From Ornithinimicrobium faecis (lineage in GTDB: Bacteria > Actinomycetota > Actinomycetes > Actinomycetales > Dermatophilaceae): 64,000 nucleotides of DNA. The notes beneath the pieces are model-generated. The model saw only the letters and a list, made by a program, of their open reading frames with translations. It searched no databases and had not been told where the DNA came from. Made by a program: the position numbers and the translations under genes. Each line of letters starts with the position of its first letter. Position 1 is the stretch's first letter. The stretch is from positions 1,860,001-1,924,000 of the forward strand of contig NZ_CP099489.1 of assembly GCF_023923225.1 (NCBI RefSeq). The letters run 5' to 3'. This document shows positions 32,705-41,427 of the stretch, in pieces.

Positions 32705-34009
32705 GTGCAACCCACCCGGCGCACGATCACTGCAGCGGTCGCCACGACCGCGCTGACCCTCAGCCTCGCTGCCTGCGGTGGCGGAGCTGACGAGGGCAGC
32801 AACGACGACAACGACTCCTCGGGCGAGGCGGGCGGCGAGCAGATCACGCTGACCGTCGCGACCTTCAACGAGTTCGGTTACGAGGAGCTGCTCACAGAGT
32901 ACGAGTCCCTCCACGACAACATCACGGTCGAGCACGTCAAGGCGGACACGGCCGACAACGCCCGCGACGCCCTGCGCAACAGCCTGGGAGCCGACTCCGG
33001 CGCGGCCGACATCGAGGCCATCGAGATCGACTGGCTCGTGGAGTTCATGCAATATCCGGACAAGTTTGCGGACCTGGCTGACCCGGCCGTCGAGGGTCGC
33101 TGGCAGGACTGGAAGGTCGACGCCGCGACCACCGAGGACGGCAAGCTCATCGGCTATGGCACCGACAATGGCCCCCAGGCCATCTGCTATCGCGCCGACC
33201 TGTTCGAGGAGGCCGGCCTGCCGACCGATCGTGACGAGGTGGCAGCCCTCCTCGAGGGCGACTGGCAGCACTACTTCGACGTCGGCAAGGACTTCGTCGC
33301 CGCCTCCGACGCTGCCTGGTTCGACTCCGCCAACGCCACCTGGCAGGGCATGATCAACCAGGTCGAGGTCGCCTACCAGGACGAGAGCGGTGAGATCATC
33401 GCCACGACCAATCCGGAGGTCAAGGAGCTGTATGACGCGGTGCTCACCGCGGCGGTCGACGATGAGTTGTCCGCCGGGCTGGGTCAGTGGAGCGCGGACT
33501 GGAACGATGGTTTCCAGCAGTCGTCCTTTGCCACGATGCTCTGCCCGGGCTGGATGCTGGGCGTCGTCGAGGGCGCCGCTGAGGGTGTCGAGGGCTGGGA
33601 CGTGGCCAACGTCTTCCCCGGTGGCGGCGGCAACTGGGGCGGGTCCTACCTGACCGTCCCGGCGCAAGGCGACCACGTCGAGGAGGCCCAGGCGCTGGCC
33701 ACCTGGCTGACCGACCCCGAGCAGCAGATCAAGGCCTTCGAGGCCAAGGGCACCTTCCCGAGCCAGGTCGAGGCCCTGGAGTCCGAGACCCTGCTGGCCT
33801 CGACCAACGCGTTCTTCAACGACGCCCCGACCGGCGAGATCTTCGTGGACCGGGCAAACGCGATCACCTTCCAGCCCCACAAGGGGCCGGACTATTTCTC
33901 GATCAACACCGCTCTCCAGGACGCGCTGACCCGCGTCGATGTGGACGGCACCGACGACGCCGCGACCTCGTGGGACAAGTTCGTCGCCGACGTGGAGGCG
34001 TTGGGCTGA
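32705..34009 (+). CDS. sugar ABC transporter substrate-binding lipoprotein (CebE-like)
   Basis: A 434-residue family-1 solute-binding protein. The signal peptide ends in the lipobox SLAAC followed by a Gly/Asp/Asn-rich linker. The mature part has ITLTVATFNEFGYEELLTEY and a Trp-rich middle (LGQWSADWNDGFQQSSFATM), typical for oligosaccharide binding. The GTG at 32705 follows AAGGGAG. With two permeases, a family-1 beta-glucosidase and a LacI regulator behind it, the best guess is cellobiose or another beta-glucoside. No ATPase is in the operon, so a shared MsiK-type ATPase is likely. Confidence 0.9.
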   Translation: MQPTRRTITAAVATTALTLSLAACGGGADEGSNDDNDSSGEAGGEQITLTVATFNEFGYEELLTEYESLHDNITVEHVKADTADNARDALRNSLGADSGAADIEAIEIDWLVEFMQYPDKFADLADPAVEGRWQDWKVDAATTEDGKLIGYGTDNGPQAICYRADLFEEAGLPTDRDEVAALLEGDWQHYFDVGKDFVAASDAAWFDSANATWQGMINQVEVAYQDESGEIIATTNPEVKELYDAVLTAAVDDELSAGLGQWSADWNDGFQQSSFATMLCPGWMLGVVEGAAEGVEGWDVANVFPGGGGNWGGSYLTVPAQGDHVEEAQALATWLTDPEQQIKAFEAKGTFPSQVEALESETLLASTNAFFNDAPTGEIFVDRANAITFQPHKGPDYFSINTALQDALTRVDVDGTDDAATSWDKFVADVEALG

Positions 34010-34012
34010 TCG

Positions 34013-34984
34013 GTGAGCACCACATCAACCCTCCGTCCCCGGGCGGAGACCGCTGAGCCGCCCCCGAAGCGCATCGGCTTCGGGGGCCGGCTCAGCCGGT
34101 GGGACCTCAAGCTGAGCCCCTACCTCTACATCTCCCCGTTCTTCATCCTCTTCTTCGTCACCGGGCTCTTCCCGCTGGTCTACACCGGCTGGGTCGCGGT
34201 GCACGACTGGGACCTGATCATGGGCCAGGGCGAGTTTGTCGGGGCCAAGAACTTCACCGACGTCCTGGGCGGACGCGACTTCTGGAAGGCGCTGGGCAAC
34301 ACCTTCAGCATCTTTGTGCTGTCCTCCGTGCCCCAGGTCATCGCCGCCATCACCATCGCCGCGCTGCTCGACGCAAACCTGCGGGCCAAGACCTTCTGGC
34401 GGATGGGCGTGCTGCTGCCCTACGTCGTGGCACCCGTGGCCGTCTCCCTGATCTTCTCCAACCTGTTCGCCGACAAATACGGACTGATCAACAGCCTGAT
34501 CGGCCTCGTCGGGATCGACCCGATCGCCTGGCACGGGGAGCGACTGCCCAGCCACATCGCGATCGCCACGATGGTCAACTTCCGGTGGACCGGCTACAAC
34601 GCGCTGATCTTCCTCGCCGCGATGCAGGCCATCCCACGCGACCTCTACGAGCAGGCGTCGATCGACGGCGCGGGCAAGATCCGGCAGTTCTTCTCCGTCA
34701 CCGTGCCGATGCTGCGCCCGACGATCATCTTCATCGTCATCACCAGCACCATCGGTGGACTGCAGATCTTCGACGAGGCCCGGCTCTACGACCAGTTCGG
34801 CCGCGGCGGGGCCGACGGGCAGTGGCAGACCCTGACGATCCTGCTCTATGAGCAGGGCTGGACCCAGTCCAACTTTGGTCGAGCATCCGCCACCGCGGTG
34901 CTGCTCTTCCTGATCATCGTCGTCATCGGCGTGATCAATTACCTCATCATCCGACTGATCTCCACCCCGGAGGTGAAGCGATGA
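34013..34984 (+). CDS. sugar ABC transporter permease (CebF/MalF type)
   Basis: A 323-residue permease with six predicted helices after an N-terminal cytoplasmic tail (PPPKRIGFGGRLSRWDLKLS). YISPFFILFFVTGLFPLVYT is helix 1. The EAA motif region is YEQASIDGAGKIRQFFSVTV. The gene begins three bases after the binding-protein stop and overlaps the next permease by ATGA. Confidence 0.92.
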   Translation: MSTTSTLRPRAETAEPPPKRIGFGGRLSRWDLKLSPYLYISPFFILFFVTGLFPLVYTGWVAVHDWDLIMGQGEFVGAKNFTDVLGGRDFWKALGNTFSIFVLSSVPQVIAAITIAALLDANLRAKTFWRMGVLLPYVVAPVAVSLIFSNLFADKYGLINSLIGLVGIDPIAWHGERLPSHIAIATMVNFRWTGYNALIFLAAMQAIPRDLYEQASIDGAGKIRQFFSVTVPMLRPTIIFIVITSTIGGLQIFDEARLYDQFGRGGADGQWQTLTILLYEQGWTQSNFGRASATAVLLFLIIVVIGVINYLIIRLISTPEVKR

Positions 34985-35796
34985 ACCGCCCCGGCAAGCT
35001 GGTCTACGGTCTGCTCGCCGCCGTGATCCTCGGTGGGCTGTTCCCACTGTGGTGGTCCTTCCTGATCGCCAGCCACGACTCCTCGATCCTCTCGCGCGAC
35101 CCCTTCCCCCTGATCCCCGGCGGCAACTTCATCAGCAACGCCGCCACCGTCATCGACACGGTCGACTTCTGGCAGGCGACACTCAACTCGATCATCGTCT
35201 CCACGGTGGTGTCGGTGTCGGTGGTCTTCTTCGCCACCCTCGCCGGCTACGCCTTCGCCAAGCTGCGGTTCCGGGGCAGGGGCCCACTCCTGGTCTTCGT
35301 GATCGCCACGATGGCCGTGCCGACCCAGCTCGGGGTCGTGCCGCTCTATCAGGTGATGGCCAAACTCGGCTGGACCGGGGAGCTGCAGGCCGTGATCGTC
35401 CCGGGCCTGGTGACCGCGTTCGGCGTGTTCTGGATGACGCAATACCTCTCCTCAGCCGTCCCGGACGAGCTGATCGAGGCAGCCCGGGTCGACGGGTGCA
35501 GCATGATCCGCACCTTCTGGCACGTCGGGCTCGTGGCCGCCCGACCGGCGGCCTCCATGCTCGGCCTGTTCACCTTCGTGGCGACCTGGACCAACTTCTT
35601 CTGGCCCTTCATCGTCCTGCGGTCCAGCAACCCGACCCTGCCCGTGGCCCTGCAGCAACTGCAGGCCGCCCACTGGGTGGACTACTCGCTCGTCCTGGCC
35701 GGTGCCCTGTTGGCCACCATCCCGCTGTTGATCCTGTTCGTCGTCGCCGGCCGCCAACTGGTCTCCGGCATCATGCAAGGAGCCGTGAAGCAATGA
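34981..35796 (+). CDS. carbohydrate ABC transporter permease (CebG/MalG type)
   Basis: A 271-residue permease pairing with the previous protein. It shows GYAFAKLRFRGRGPLLVFVI, LGVVPLYQVMAKLGWTGE and the EAA loop ELIEAARVDGCSMIRTFWHV. The start overlaps the CebF-like stop, and the stop overlaps the beta-glucosidase start. Confidence 0.92.
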   Translation: MNRPGKLVYGLLAAVILGGLFPLWWSFLIASHDSSILSRDPFPLIPGGNFISNAATVIDTVDFWQATLNSIIVSTVVSVSVVFFATLAGYAFAKLRFRGRGPLLVFVIATMAVPTQLGVVPLYQVMAKLGWTGELQAVIVPGLVTAFGVFWMTQYLSSAVPDELIEAARVDGCSMIRTFWHVGLVAARPAASMLGLFTFVATWTNFFWPFIVLRSSNPTLPVALQQLQAAHWVDYSLVLAGALLATIPLLILFVVAGRQLVSGIMQGAVKQ

Positions 35797-37205
35797 ACGC
35801 ACCCAAGGTCTTCCCCGACGGGTTCCTCTGGGGCTCGGCGACCGCTGCCTATCAGGTGGAGGGCGCCGCCTGGGAGGACGGTCGTGGCGCCTGCATCTGG
35901 GACACCTACGCACGCACCCCCGGCATGGTGCACGAGGGCCACAACGGCGACGTCGCCTGCGACCACTATCACCGCTATGCCGAGGACGTCGCCCTCATGG
36001 AGAAGCTCAACCTGGGGGCCTACCGGTTCTCGGTCTCGATGGCGCGGGTGATGCCCGACGGGCGCACCATCAACCAGGCTGGCCTGGACTTCTACCGCCG
36101 CCTCACCGATGAGTTGCTCGCCCGGGACGTGGTGCCGTGGCTGACCCTCTATCACTGGGACCTTCCCCAGGCCCTGGAGGAGGTGGGGGGCTGGCCGAGC
36201 CGGGACACGGCATACCGCTTCACGGAGTATGCCGGCGCCGTCCATGACGCGCTGGGGGACCGGATCCGGTTCTGGACCACCCTCAACGAGCCCTGGTGCA
36301 GTGCCTTCCTGGGGTATGCCGAGGGGCGGCACGCCCCGGGCGTCACCGACCCCGTGGCCGGGGTCCGCGCGGCGCACCACCTGATGTTGGCTCACGGGAT
36401 GGCGATGCACGAGTTACGCTCGCGCGACGCCGACCTGAGCCTGGGGATCACCCTGAACTTCGCGGACGTCACCCCTGCGGACGCGGACGATCCGGGGGAC
36501 CAGGACGCGGCCCGCCGCATCGACGGCCTGAGCAACCGCTATTTCCTGGACCCGCTGTTCCGAGGGCACTACAGCCCCGACATCGTGGAGGACCTGGCCT
36601 CGGTGTGGCCGCAGGACCTGGTCGTCGACGGCGACCTGGAGCTGATCAGCACCCCGATGGACGTGCTGGGCGTGAACTACTACAGCGGCAACACCGTCCG
36701 CGGCGTCCCTGCTGATGAGGCCCCCGCGGCGGCTGATCGTGCCCGCGCGCAGGGCGGGCCGACCCCCAACGTGGGCTCGGAGCACGTGGAGTTCGTGCCC
36801 CAGGACGTGCCGCACACGGCGATGGGCTGGGAGGTGCGCCCGCAGGGGCTGACCGACCTGTTGGTCCGGTTGCAGCGCGATTACTCCGGGCCGGCTGGCA
36901 CTGAGCTCTATGTCACCGAGAACGGCGCGGCCTATGACGACCAGCCGGATGCCGACGGGTTCGTCCAGGACGACGAGCGCCTCGACTATGTGCGCACCCA
37001 CCTGGGGGCCGTGCACGACGCGATCGAGGCGGGCGCTCAGGTCAAGGGCTACTTCCTGTGGTCCCTGCTCGACAACTTCGAGTGGGCCTACGGCTATGAC
37101 AAGCGCTTCGGGATCGTGCGGGTGGACTACGACACGCTGGCCCGGGTGCCCAAGGCGAGTGCCCGGTGGTTCGCGACGGTGGCAGGATCGAACCGCGTCG
37201 AGTGA
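35793..37205 (+). CDS. glycoside hydrolase family 1 beta-glucosidase
   Basis: A 470-residue GH1 enzyme without a signal peptide, so cytoplasmic. The N-terminal signature is FLWGSATAAYQVEGA. The acid/base Glu lies in TTLNEPWCSAFLGYAEG and the nucleophile Glu in ELYVTENGAAYDD. DVLGVNYYSG and GYFLWSLLDNFEWAYGYDKRFG are further family blocks. It hydrolyses beta-glucosides such as cellobiose taken up by the transporter. The ATG at 35793 overlaps the permease stop (ATGA). Confidence 0.95.
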   Translation: MNAPKVFPDGFLWGSATAAYQVEGAAWEDGRGACIWDTYARTPGMVHEGHNGDVACDHYHRYAEDVALMEKLNLGAYRFSVSMARVMPDGRTINQAGLDFYRRLTDELLARDVVPWLTLYHWDLPQALEEVGGWPSRDTAYRFTEYAGAVHDALGDRIRFWTTLNEPWCSAFLGYAEGRHAPGVTDPVAGVRAAHHLMLAHGMAMHELRSRDADLSLGITLNFADVTPADADDPGDQDAARRIDGLSNRYFLDPLFRGHYSPDIVEDLASVWPQDLVVDGDLELISTPMDVLGVNYYSGNTVRGVPADEAPAAADRARAQGGPTPNVGSEHVEFVPQDVPHTAMGWEVRPQGLTDLLVRLQRDYSGPAGTELYVTENGAAYDDQPDADGFVQDDERLDYVRTHLGAVHDAIEAGAQVKGYFLWSLLDNFEWAYGYDKRFGIVRVDYDTLARVPKASARWFATVAGSNRVE

Positions 37206-37272
37206 CGCACGAAGCGATCCGCACCCGCTGACCTGCACCGAGTGATCGTCGTCCGCTGAGAGGAGTCCTGCC

Positions 37273-38280
37273 ATGCCCGCCCATCCTGCCCCGACGCTGG
37301 AGGATGTTGCCGCGCGCGCTGGGGTCTCCCGGGCGACGGCGTCCCGCGTGGTCAACGGTGACCCGAGGGTGCGTGAGGCTGCGCGGGTGGCGGTCAACGC
37401 TGCGGTCACCGAGCTCAGCTATCGACCGAACCGGGCGGCCCGCCGGTTGGTGACCCGGGCCGCGGACTCCATCGCGGTCGTGGTGCCAGAGTCCGACGAG
37501 CGGGTCTTCTCCGACCCGTTCTTCTCCGGCACGCTGCGGGGAGTGACCCGGGCGCTCGGCAGCCTGCCGATGCAGGTGGTCCTGGTGATGGGCAATCCAG
37601 ACGACGGCGACCACCGCATGGAGCGCTATCTGCGCGGTGGGCACACCGACGGCGCGATCGTGGTCAGCCACCACCAGAACGACAACCTCTGGCGGGTGCT
37701 GGCCGAGACCCAACTGCCCTCGGTCTTCCTGGGGCGGCCGTATGCCGCGGAGGCCCGAGCCCCGTATGTCGACGTGGACAACGCTGCAGGGGCCGCTCTG
37801 GCAGCCCGCCACCTGATCGAGCGCGGCTGCCGCAGGGTCGGCACGGTCACCGGCCCGCTCGACATGAGTGCCGGTCAGGACCGGCTCCGTGGTTGGCAGG
37901 AGACCCTGGAGGCAGCCGGGCTGGAGACCGACCTGGTGGAGCACGGTGACTTCACGGCGGCGGGCGGGGCCGAGGCCACGCAGCGGCTCCTGGAGCGCTG
38001 CCCGGACCTGGACGGTCTGTTCGCCGCGTCCGACCAGATGGCAGTGGCTGCGATCGGTGAGCTCGGCGTGGCCGGGCGCCGGGTCCCCGACGACGTCGCT
38101 GTCGTCGGCTATGACGACTCCGCGGCGGCGACGATGAGCCGTCCGGCGCTGACCACGGTGGTCAACCCGATCTCCGAGATGGCCTCTCGGGCAGTCGATC
38201 TGCTGCTGCGGGTGATGGACGGTGAGGTGGTCGAGCCAGCCATCCTCCCCACTGGACTGGTCGTGCGAGAGTCGGCCTGA
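37273..38280 (+). CDS. LacI family transcriptional regulator (CebR-like)
   Basis: A 335-residue LacI/GalR-type repressor. The helix-turn-helix reads TLEDVAARAGVSRATASRVV and the hinge helix is in YRPNRAARRLVT. The ligand domain begins SIAVVVPESDERVF and contains AIGELGVAGRRVPDDVAVVG. It follows the beta-glucosidase gene by 67 bp on the same strand. By analogy with CebR it would bind the palindrome at 32627-32642 and be released by cellobiose; this is inference. Confidence 0.92.
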   Translation: MPAHPAPTLEDVAARAGVSRATASRVVNGDPRVREAARVAVNAAVTELSYRPNRAARRLVTRAADSIAVVVPESDERVFSDPFFSGTLRGVTRALGSLPMQVVLVMGNPDDGDHRMERYLRGGHTDGAIVVSHHQNDNLWRVLAETQLPSVFLGRPYAAEARAPYVDVDNAAGAALAARHLIERGCRRVGTVTGPLDMSAGQDRLRGWQETLEAAGLETDLVEHGDFTAAGGAEATQRLLERCPDLDGLFAASDQMAVAAIGELGVAGRRVPDDVAVVGYDDSAAATMSRPALTTVVNPISEMASRAVDLLLRVMDGEVVEPAILPTGLVVRESA

Positions 38281-38355
38281 CGGCATACGGATGGGGCCCG
38301 ATGAGTTCTGCACCTGGCCGGGGTCTGTCTGGTGATCACGAAAGAGGAGGTCCCG

Positions 38356-38883
38356 ATGGCTGCGCTGCTGTATAGCGCCACGATGTCGCTCGACGGATTC
38401 ATTGCCGGACCGGGAGGTGACATGGGGTGGCTCAATCGCCACCTGGGCCCGCCGAGTCCTGCCCTGGAGGCACTGCCCTCGCAGACTGGGTGTCTGCTGA
38501 TCGGTGGGCGCACCTTCCGTGGCGACGATCCCAACGCGGGCACGGACTCGGAGGGTGCCTTTGAGGGGGAGTATGCCGGGCCAAGCGTCGTGCTGACGCG
38601 GACCCCGCCGGCTGAGTCGGTGCCCGGGGTCGAGTTCGAGACGGACCTCGTGCGGGCCGTGGAGCGGTCCCGGGAGCTGGCCGGTGAGCGCTATGTCAAC
38701 GTGCTCGGAGCGGCGACGGCTCAGGCCTGTCTGCGGGCGGGACTGCTGGACGAGATCCTGCTGTGCGTCACCCCCGTGCTGCTGGGCGGCGGCACTCGGG
38801 CCTTTGAGCCCAACGACCTCGGTGAGGTGGGCCTCGAGCCGCTCCCGGACACCGGCGAGCTGTGGTTCCGGATGCGCCGCTGA
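38356..38883 (+). CDS. dihydrofolate reductase family protein (RibD C-terminal type)
   Basis: A 175-residue protein of the RibD C-terminal/DHFR-like fold, starting MAALLYSATMSLDGFIAGPG after GAGGAGG. LLIGGRTFRGDD and YVNVLGAATAQACLRAGLLD are family blocks, and DEILLCVTPVLLGGGTRAFE is the typical late motif. It would bind NADPH; whether it reduces folates, a riboflavin intermediate or something else cannot be said. Confidence 0.9.
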   Translation: MAALLYSATMSLDGFIAGPGGDMGWLNRHLGPPSPALEALPSQTGCLLIGGRTFRGDDPNAGTDSEGAFEGEYAGPSVVLTRTPPAESVPGVEFETDLVRAVERSRELAGERYVNVLGAATAQACLRAGLLDEILLCVTPVLLGGGTRAFEPNDLGEVGLEPLPDTGELWFRMRR

Positions 38884-38892
38884 CGGACCCTG

Positions 38893-38941
38893 CACGCCAA
38901 ACGGCCCCAGCGATCAGGTGATCACTGGGGCCGTTTGCGTG
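38893..38941. terminator. bidirectional terminator
   Basis: CACGCCAAACGGCCCCAG...(38893-38910) is complementary to CTGGGGCCGTTTGCGTG (38925-38941), and the inner bases GATCA/TGATC extend the stem. It lies between the convergent DHFR-like and lipoprotein genes, with AAA/TTT near the base of the stem for both directions. Confidence 0.85.
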
Positions 38942-38968
38942 GGGGAGGGGTGGTGACTGCCCTGGTTT

Positions 38969-39622
38969 CTACTGCGTGTTGGTGTAGATCATGGAGTCGT
39001 AGTCCCAACCAGGGGCAATGCTCATGACCATGTCCTCGGGGTCATCCACGCCGAAGACGATGTCCCACTCGTTGGTTCGACCCTGGAGCAGGGTGCTGTC
39101 TGGGTCCCCGGAGATCCCGTTGCCAGCATCGAAGACGCGCTCGCCTTCCCCAGTGCCGGACTGCACCGTCACCACGATCCAAGAAGCGTCGACCGGTTCG
39201 TCGGTCCCGTTGGTCATACTGAGCGGGAACCGCACGAACGCGTCGTGGTGGTCCGATCCGGCCGCGTATTGGCCCGGCTGGTAGGCCTCGGGCTGGCCCA
39301 CCGTCAGTTCCAGGCCGTCGGCGTAGGTCACGGTCTCACCGAAACTGAAGAGGCCATCGGAGTTCGTGGGCATGTCGGTGGTGTCGGAAGCTGGCTCTGC
39401 CTCGAGATCGGGTGGAGAGTCGGGAGCCATCGTCTCGGTGACCGTGGCGGTCACCGTCTCGGTCACGGTTTCTGCCGCGGGTGCTTCCGCAGGTGCGGCC
39501 TGCGCTGTCACCGTCGCGGTGGCCGTCACCGTTGCACTGATGGGAGCGGTGTCGTCTCCGCTGCACGCCGTCAGCAGAAGGGTTCCGACACTGGCCAGGG
39601 CGAACATCTTGACCCCGCTCAT
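38969..39622 (-). CDS. lipoprotein with Thr/Val-rich linker and DUF4352-like domain
   Basis: A 217-residue exported lipoprotein. The signal peptide MSGVKMFALASVGTLLL ends in the lipobox LLTAC. A low-complexity linker of Thr/Val/Ala repeats (SATVTATATVTAQ; ETVTETVTATVTET) covers about residues 28-65. The C-terminal 120 residues form a beta-rich domain (FSFGETVTYADGLELTVGQP; AFVRFPLSMTNGTDEPVDA) like DUF4352 immunoglobulin-type domains. Its ATG overlaps the TM2 gene stop, so it is the last gene of that transcript. Confidence 0.82.
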   Translation of the reverse strand: MSGVKMFALASVGTLLLTACSGDDTAPISATVTATATVTAQAAPAEAPAAETVTETVTATVTETMAPDSPPDLEAEPASDTTDMPTNSDGLFSFGETVTYADGLELTVGQPEAYQPGQYAAGSDHHDAFVRFPLSMTNGTDEPVDASWIVVTVQSGTGEGERVFDAGNGISGDPDSTLLQGRTNEWDIVFGVDDPEDMVMSIAPGWDYDSMIYTNTQ

Positions 39623-39987
39623 ACCGGCACACCGTTCGCGGAACGGGTCATCGACGGGATCAGGAAGGCATCAACAATCACCCACACCCACACGACCGCC
39701 AGGAAGACGAACCCGACGAGCAGGATGGCGGTGGCCCAGCCGACGAGGGAGAGCACGAGTTGGGCGATACCCGTGCCGGTCTTGCCCAGGTAGAAGCGGT
39801 GCACGCCGAGGGTGCCCAGGAAGAGCCAGAGGACGTAGGCGATGCCAACCTCCTTGTGGGCCCGGACGATCATGACTGGCGGCCCCTGGGGGTTGGGCAT
39901 GTTCGTGCCGTTCTGGAAACCGTACGACGGCTGCGTCATGGGAGCCGCGGGGAGCGAGGGTGGCGGGGGCGGGGGAGTGGATGACAT
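39619..39987 (-). CDS. TM2 domain-containing membrane protein
   Basis: A 122-residue protein with a proline-rich N-terminus (SSTPPPPPPSLPAAPM) and a TM2 domain: AYVLWLFLGTLGVHRFYLGK, then GIAQLVLSLVGWATAI and a final helix ending in VIVDAFLIPSM. TM2 proteins have two or more short helices around a G-x-HRFYLG turn; function is unknown. AAGGAAG precedes the ATG at 39987. It is cotranscribed with the lipoprotein gene and lies 59 bp after the Ltp-repeat gene. Confidence 0.9.
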   Translation of the reverse strand: MSSTPPPPPPSLPAAPMTQPSYGFQNGTNMPNPQGPPVMIVRAHKEVGIAYVLWLFLGTLGVHRFYLGKTGTGIAQLVLSLVGWATAILLVGFVFLAVVWVWVIVDAFLIPSMTRSANGVPV

Positions 39988-40046
39988 GAGTGCTTCCTTG
40001 TGATCGAGGTGGGTCGGAGCGGTGTGAAAAGTTGAAGGTGGGGAGG

Positions 40047-40946
40047 TCAGAGACCCACAGAGGTTGCACCGTGGGCGGCCTGCTCCTGGGTGAATCCTTC
40101 GAAGACGAGCTGGTCGATGAGGCCCTGGCGCGAGAAATCCATCGTGTCGAGGTAGCTCTCGGCCTTCTTGGCTGCCTGCTCGTTCCAATCCACAGTCACG
40201 TTGTCCGCGCCGTGGGCCGCCTGCTCTGAGGTGAAGCCCTCGAACTCCAACTGCTGGATGAGCCCGGAGTGGGAGAAGGCCATGGTGTCGAGATAGCTGT
40301 CAGCCTTCTTGGCCGCCTGCTCGTCCCAGTCCACCTCGATCTCGTTCACCGCAAACTCTGCCTCCTCGGCGGTGTACCCCTCGAACGAGAGCTGATCCGC
40401 CAGACCGGACTTCGAGAAGGCCATGAAGCTCAGGTAGTTTTCCGCAGCTCCGACGGCGTTCTCCTGGCCCGTCGTCAGCTCGGGCTCGGCGGCGGCTGGC
40501 TCCTCCACCGTGGTTGGCTCGGCGGGAGCTTCTTCCGTCGCGGCTTCTTCCTGAACTGCAGGTGCTGCCTCAACGGCCGGCTCGAACTCTGCCTCAACGG
40601 ACGGATCGGCCTCGGCTTCAACGGTTGGCTCAGTCTCTTCCTTGACGTCCTGCGCGGCGGGCTCCGCCTCCACCGCAGCCGGCGCGGATTCGTCGGGAGC
40701 AGCTTCGTCGGCGGCAGGCTGCTCGGCGACCGCGACGGTCGGCTCTTCGACCTCCCCACCATCAAGGGCGCTGCCCACAATCGCGATGCCGGCCACTGCC
40801 AGGACGCCGGTCATGATCTTGTGCCGGCGGAACCACGACTTCTTCTTGGGCTCCGGCTGCTGCGGTTCCTGCGGGTAGCCATAGGGCGGCTGGTTCTGTG
40901 GTCCGCCAGCGTAAGAGGGCGGCGGGGGCGGGGGAGTGTTCGTCAT
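40047..40946 (-). CDS. membrane-anchored protein with three Ltp (host cell surface-exposed lipoprotein) repeats
   Basis: A 299-residue protein. The N-terminus is proline-rich (TNTPPPPPPSYAGG), then KKKSWFRRHKIMTG leads into one membrane helix (VLAVAGIAIVGSAL). A long Glu/Ala/Pro/Val-rich stalk (about residues 65-165) follows. Three repeats of about 44 residues end the protein; each has AENYLSFMAFSKSGLADQL / ADSYLDTMAFSHSGLIQQL / AESYLDTMDFSRQGLIDQL and FEGxTxEQAAHGA. These match the Ltp family known from phage superinfection-exclusion lipoproteins, although no lipobox Cys is present here. AAGGAAG precedes the ATG. Confidence 0.85.
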   Translation of the reverse strand: MTNTPPPPPPSYAGGPQNQPPYGYPQEPQQPEPKKKSWFRRHKIMTGVLAVAGIAIVGSALDGGEVEEPTVAVAEQPAADEAAPDESAPAAVEAEPAAQDVKEETEPTVEAEADPSVEAEFEPAVEAAPAVQEEAATEEAPAEPTTVEEPAAAEPELTTGQENAVGAAENYLSFMAFSKSGLADQLSFEGYTAEEAEFAVNEIEVDWDEQAAKKADSYLDTMAFSHSGLIQQLEFEGFTSEQAAHGADNVTVDWNEQAAKKAESYLDTMDFSRQGLIDQLVFEGFTQEQAAHGATSVGL

Positions 40947-41019
40947 GGCGCTTCCTTGCGATTGCTGGCGATTGGGTCAGGATGAGGTCAAGCAGTAGTT
41001 GAAACGTTAAATAAAATAA

Positions 41020-41037
41020 AAGATTCCATAGAATCTT
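41020..41037 (-). terminator. Rho-independent terminator of the small proline-rich gene
   Basis: Read on the minus strand, AAGATTC, loop TATG, GAATCTT is followed by TTTATTTTATTT. A stem plus a T-rich tract is the textbook intrinsic terminator form and is strikingly AT-rich for this genome. The same stretch may also serve as an AT-rich promoter element for the Ltp gene. Confidence 0.75.
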
Positions 41038-41063
41038 GTGAGCCGTGTCACTTCGTGGTGGCG

Positions 41064-41258
41064 TCACTCACGCGGCGGCCGGCGAAACCACGACCGGCGC
41101 CTGGGCTTCGGCGGAGACGGGACTGGGGGCGCCGGCGGATGGCCAGGCCCCCAGTTCTGGCGCCGGGCGCGTTCGTCGCCCGGCTCGGGGTCCTGCCAGG
41201 TGGTGCCATAGGTCGGTTGGTGGTCCGGCTCGAACGGGGATGGCGGAGTGGTGGTCAC
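41064..41258 (-). CDS. small proline-rich cytoplasmic protein sharing the tail of the Ltp/TM2 proteins
   Basis: A 64-residue protein from a GTG at 41258, with GAGGAG five bases upstream. It reads MTTTPPSPFEPDHQPTYGTT at the start, has a middle with ARRQNWGPGHPPAPPVPSPP, and ends KPRRRSWFRRPPRE. The start resembles the proline-rich tails of the TM2 and Ltp proteins, and SWFRR also occurs just before the Ltp protein's membrane helix. No membrane helix is present here. It could be an independent small protein or the remnant of a longer paralogue. Confidence 0.6.
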   Translation of the reverse strand: MTTTPPSPFEPDHQPTYGTTWQDPEPGDERARRQNWGPGHPPAPPVPSPPKPRRRSWFRRPPRE

Positions 41259-41427
41259 GGTGACTCCTCGGGTTCTCGGGGTGAGGTGACCAGCACACCG
41301 CGAGGTGATGCCCTGCCGCATCGCCCGACCGGGGAGAGGTGGATAGCCGATCGGCTAGGTCTGCGCTGGCTGCCTGTAGCCGACCGGTGGTGCCGCACTG
41401 TCAGTGCTCACTCCTACTGTCATGGGC

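Noticed and set aside
37042..38895. A 617-codon minus-strand frame opposite the LacI and DHFR-like genes
   Set aside because: It spans two clear plus-strand genes and an intergenic gap and shows no family motif.
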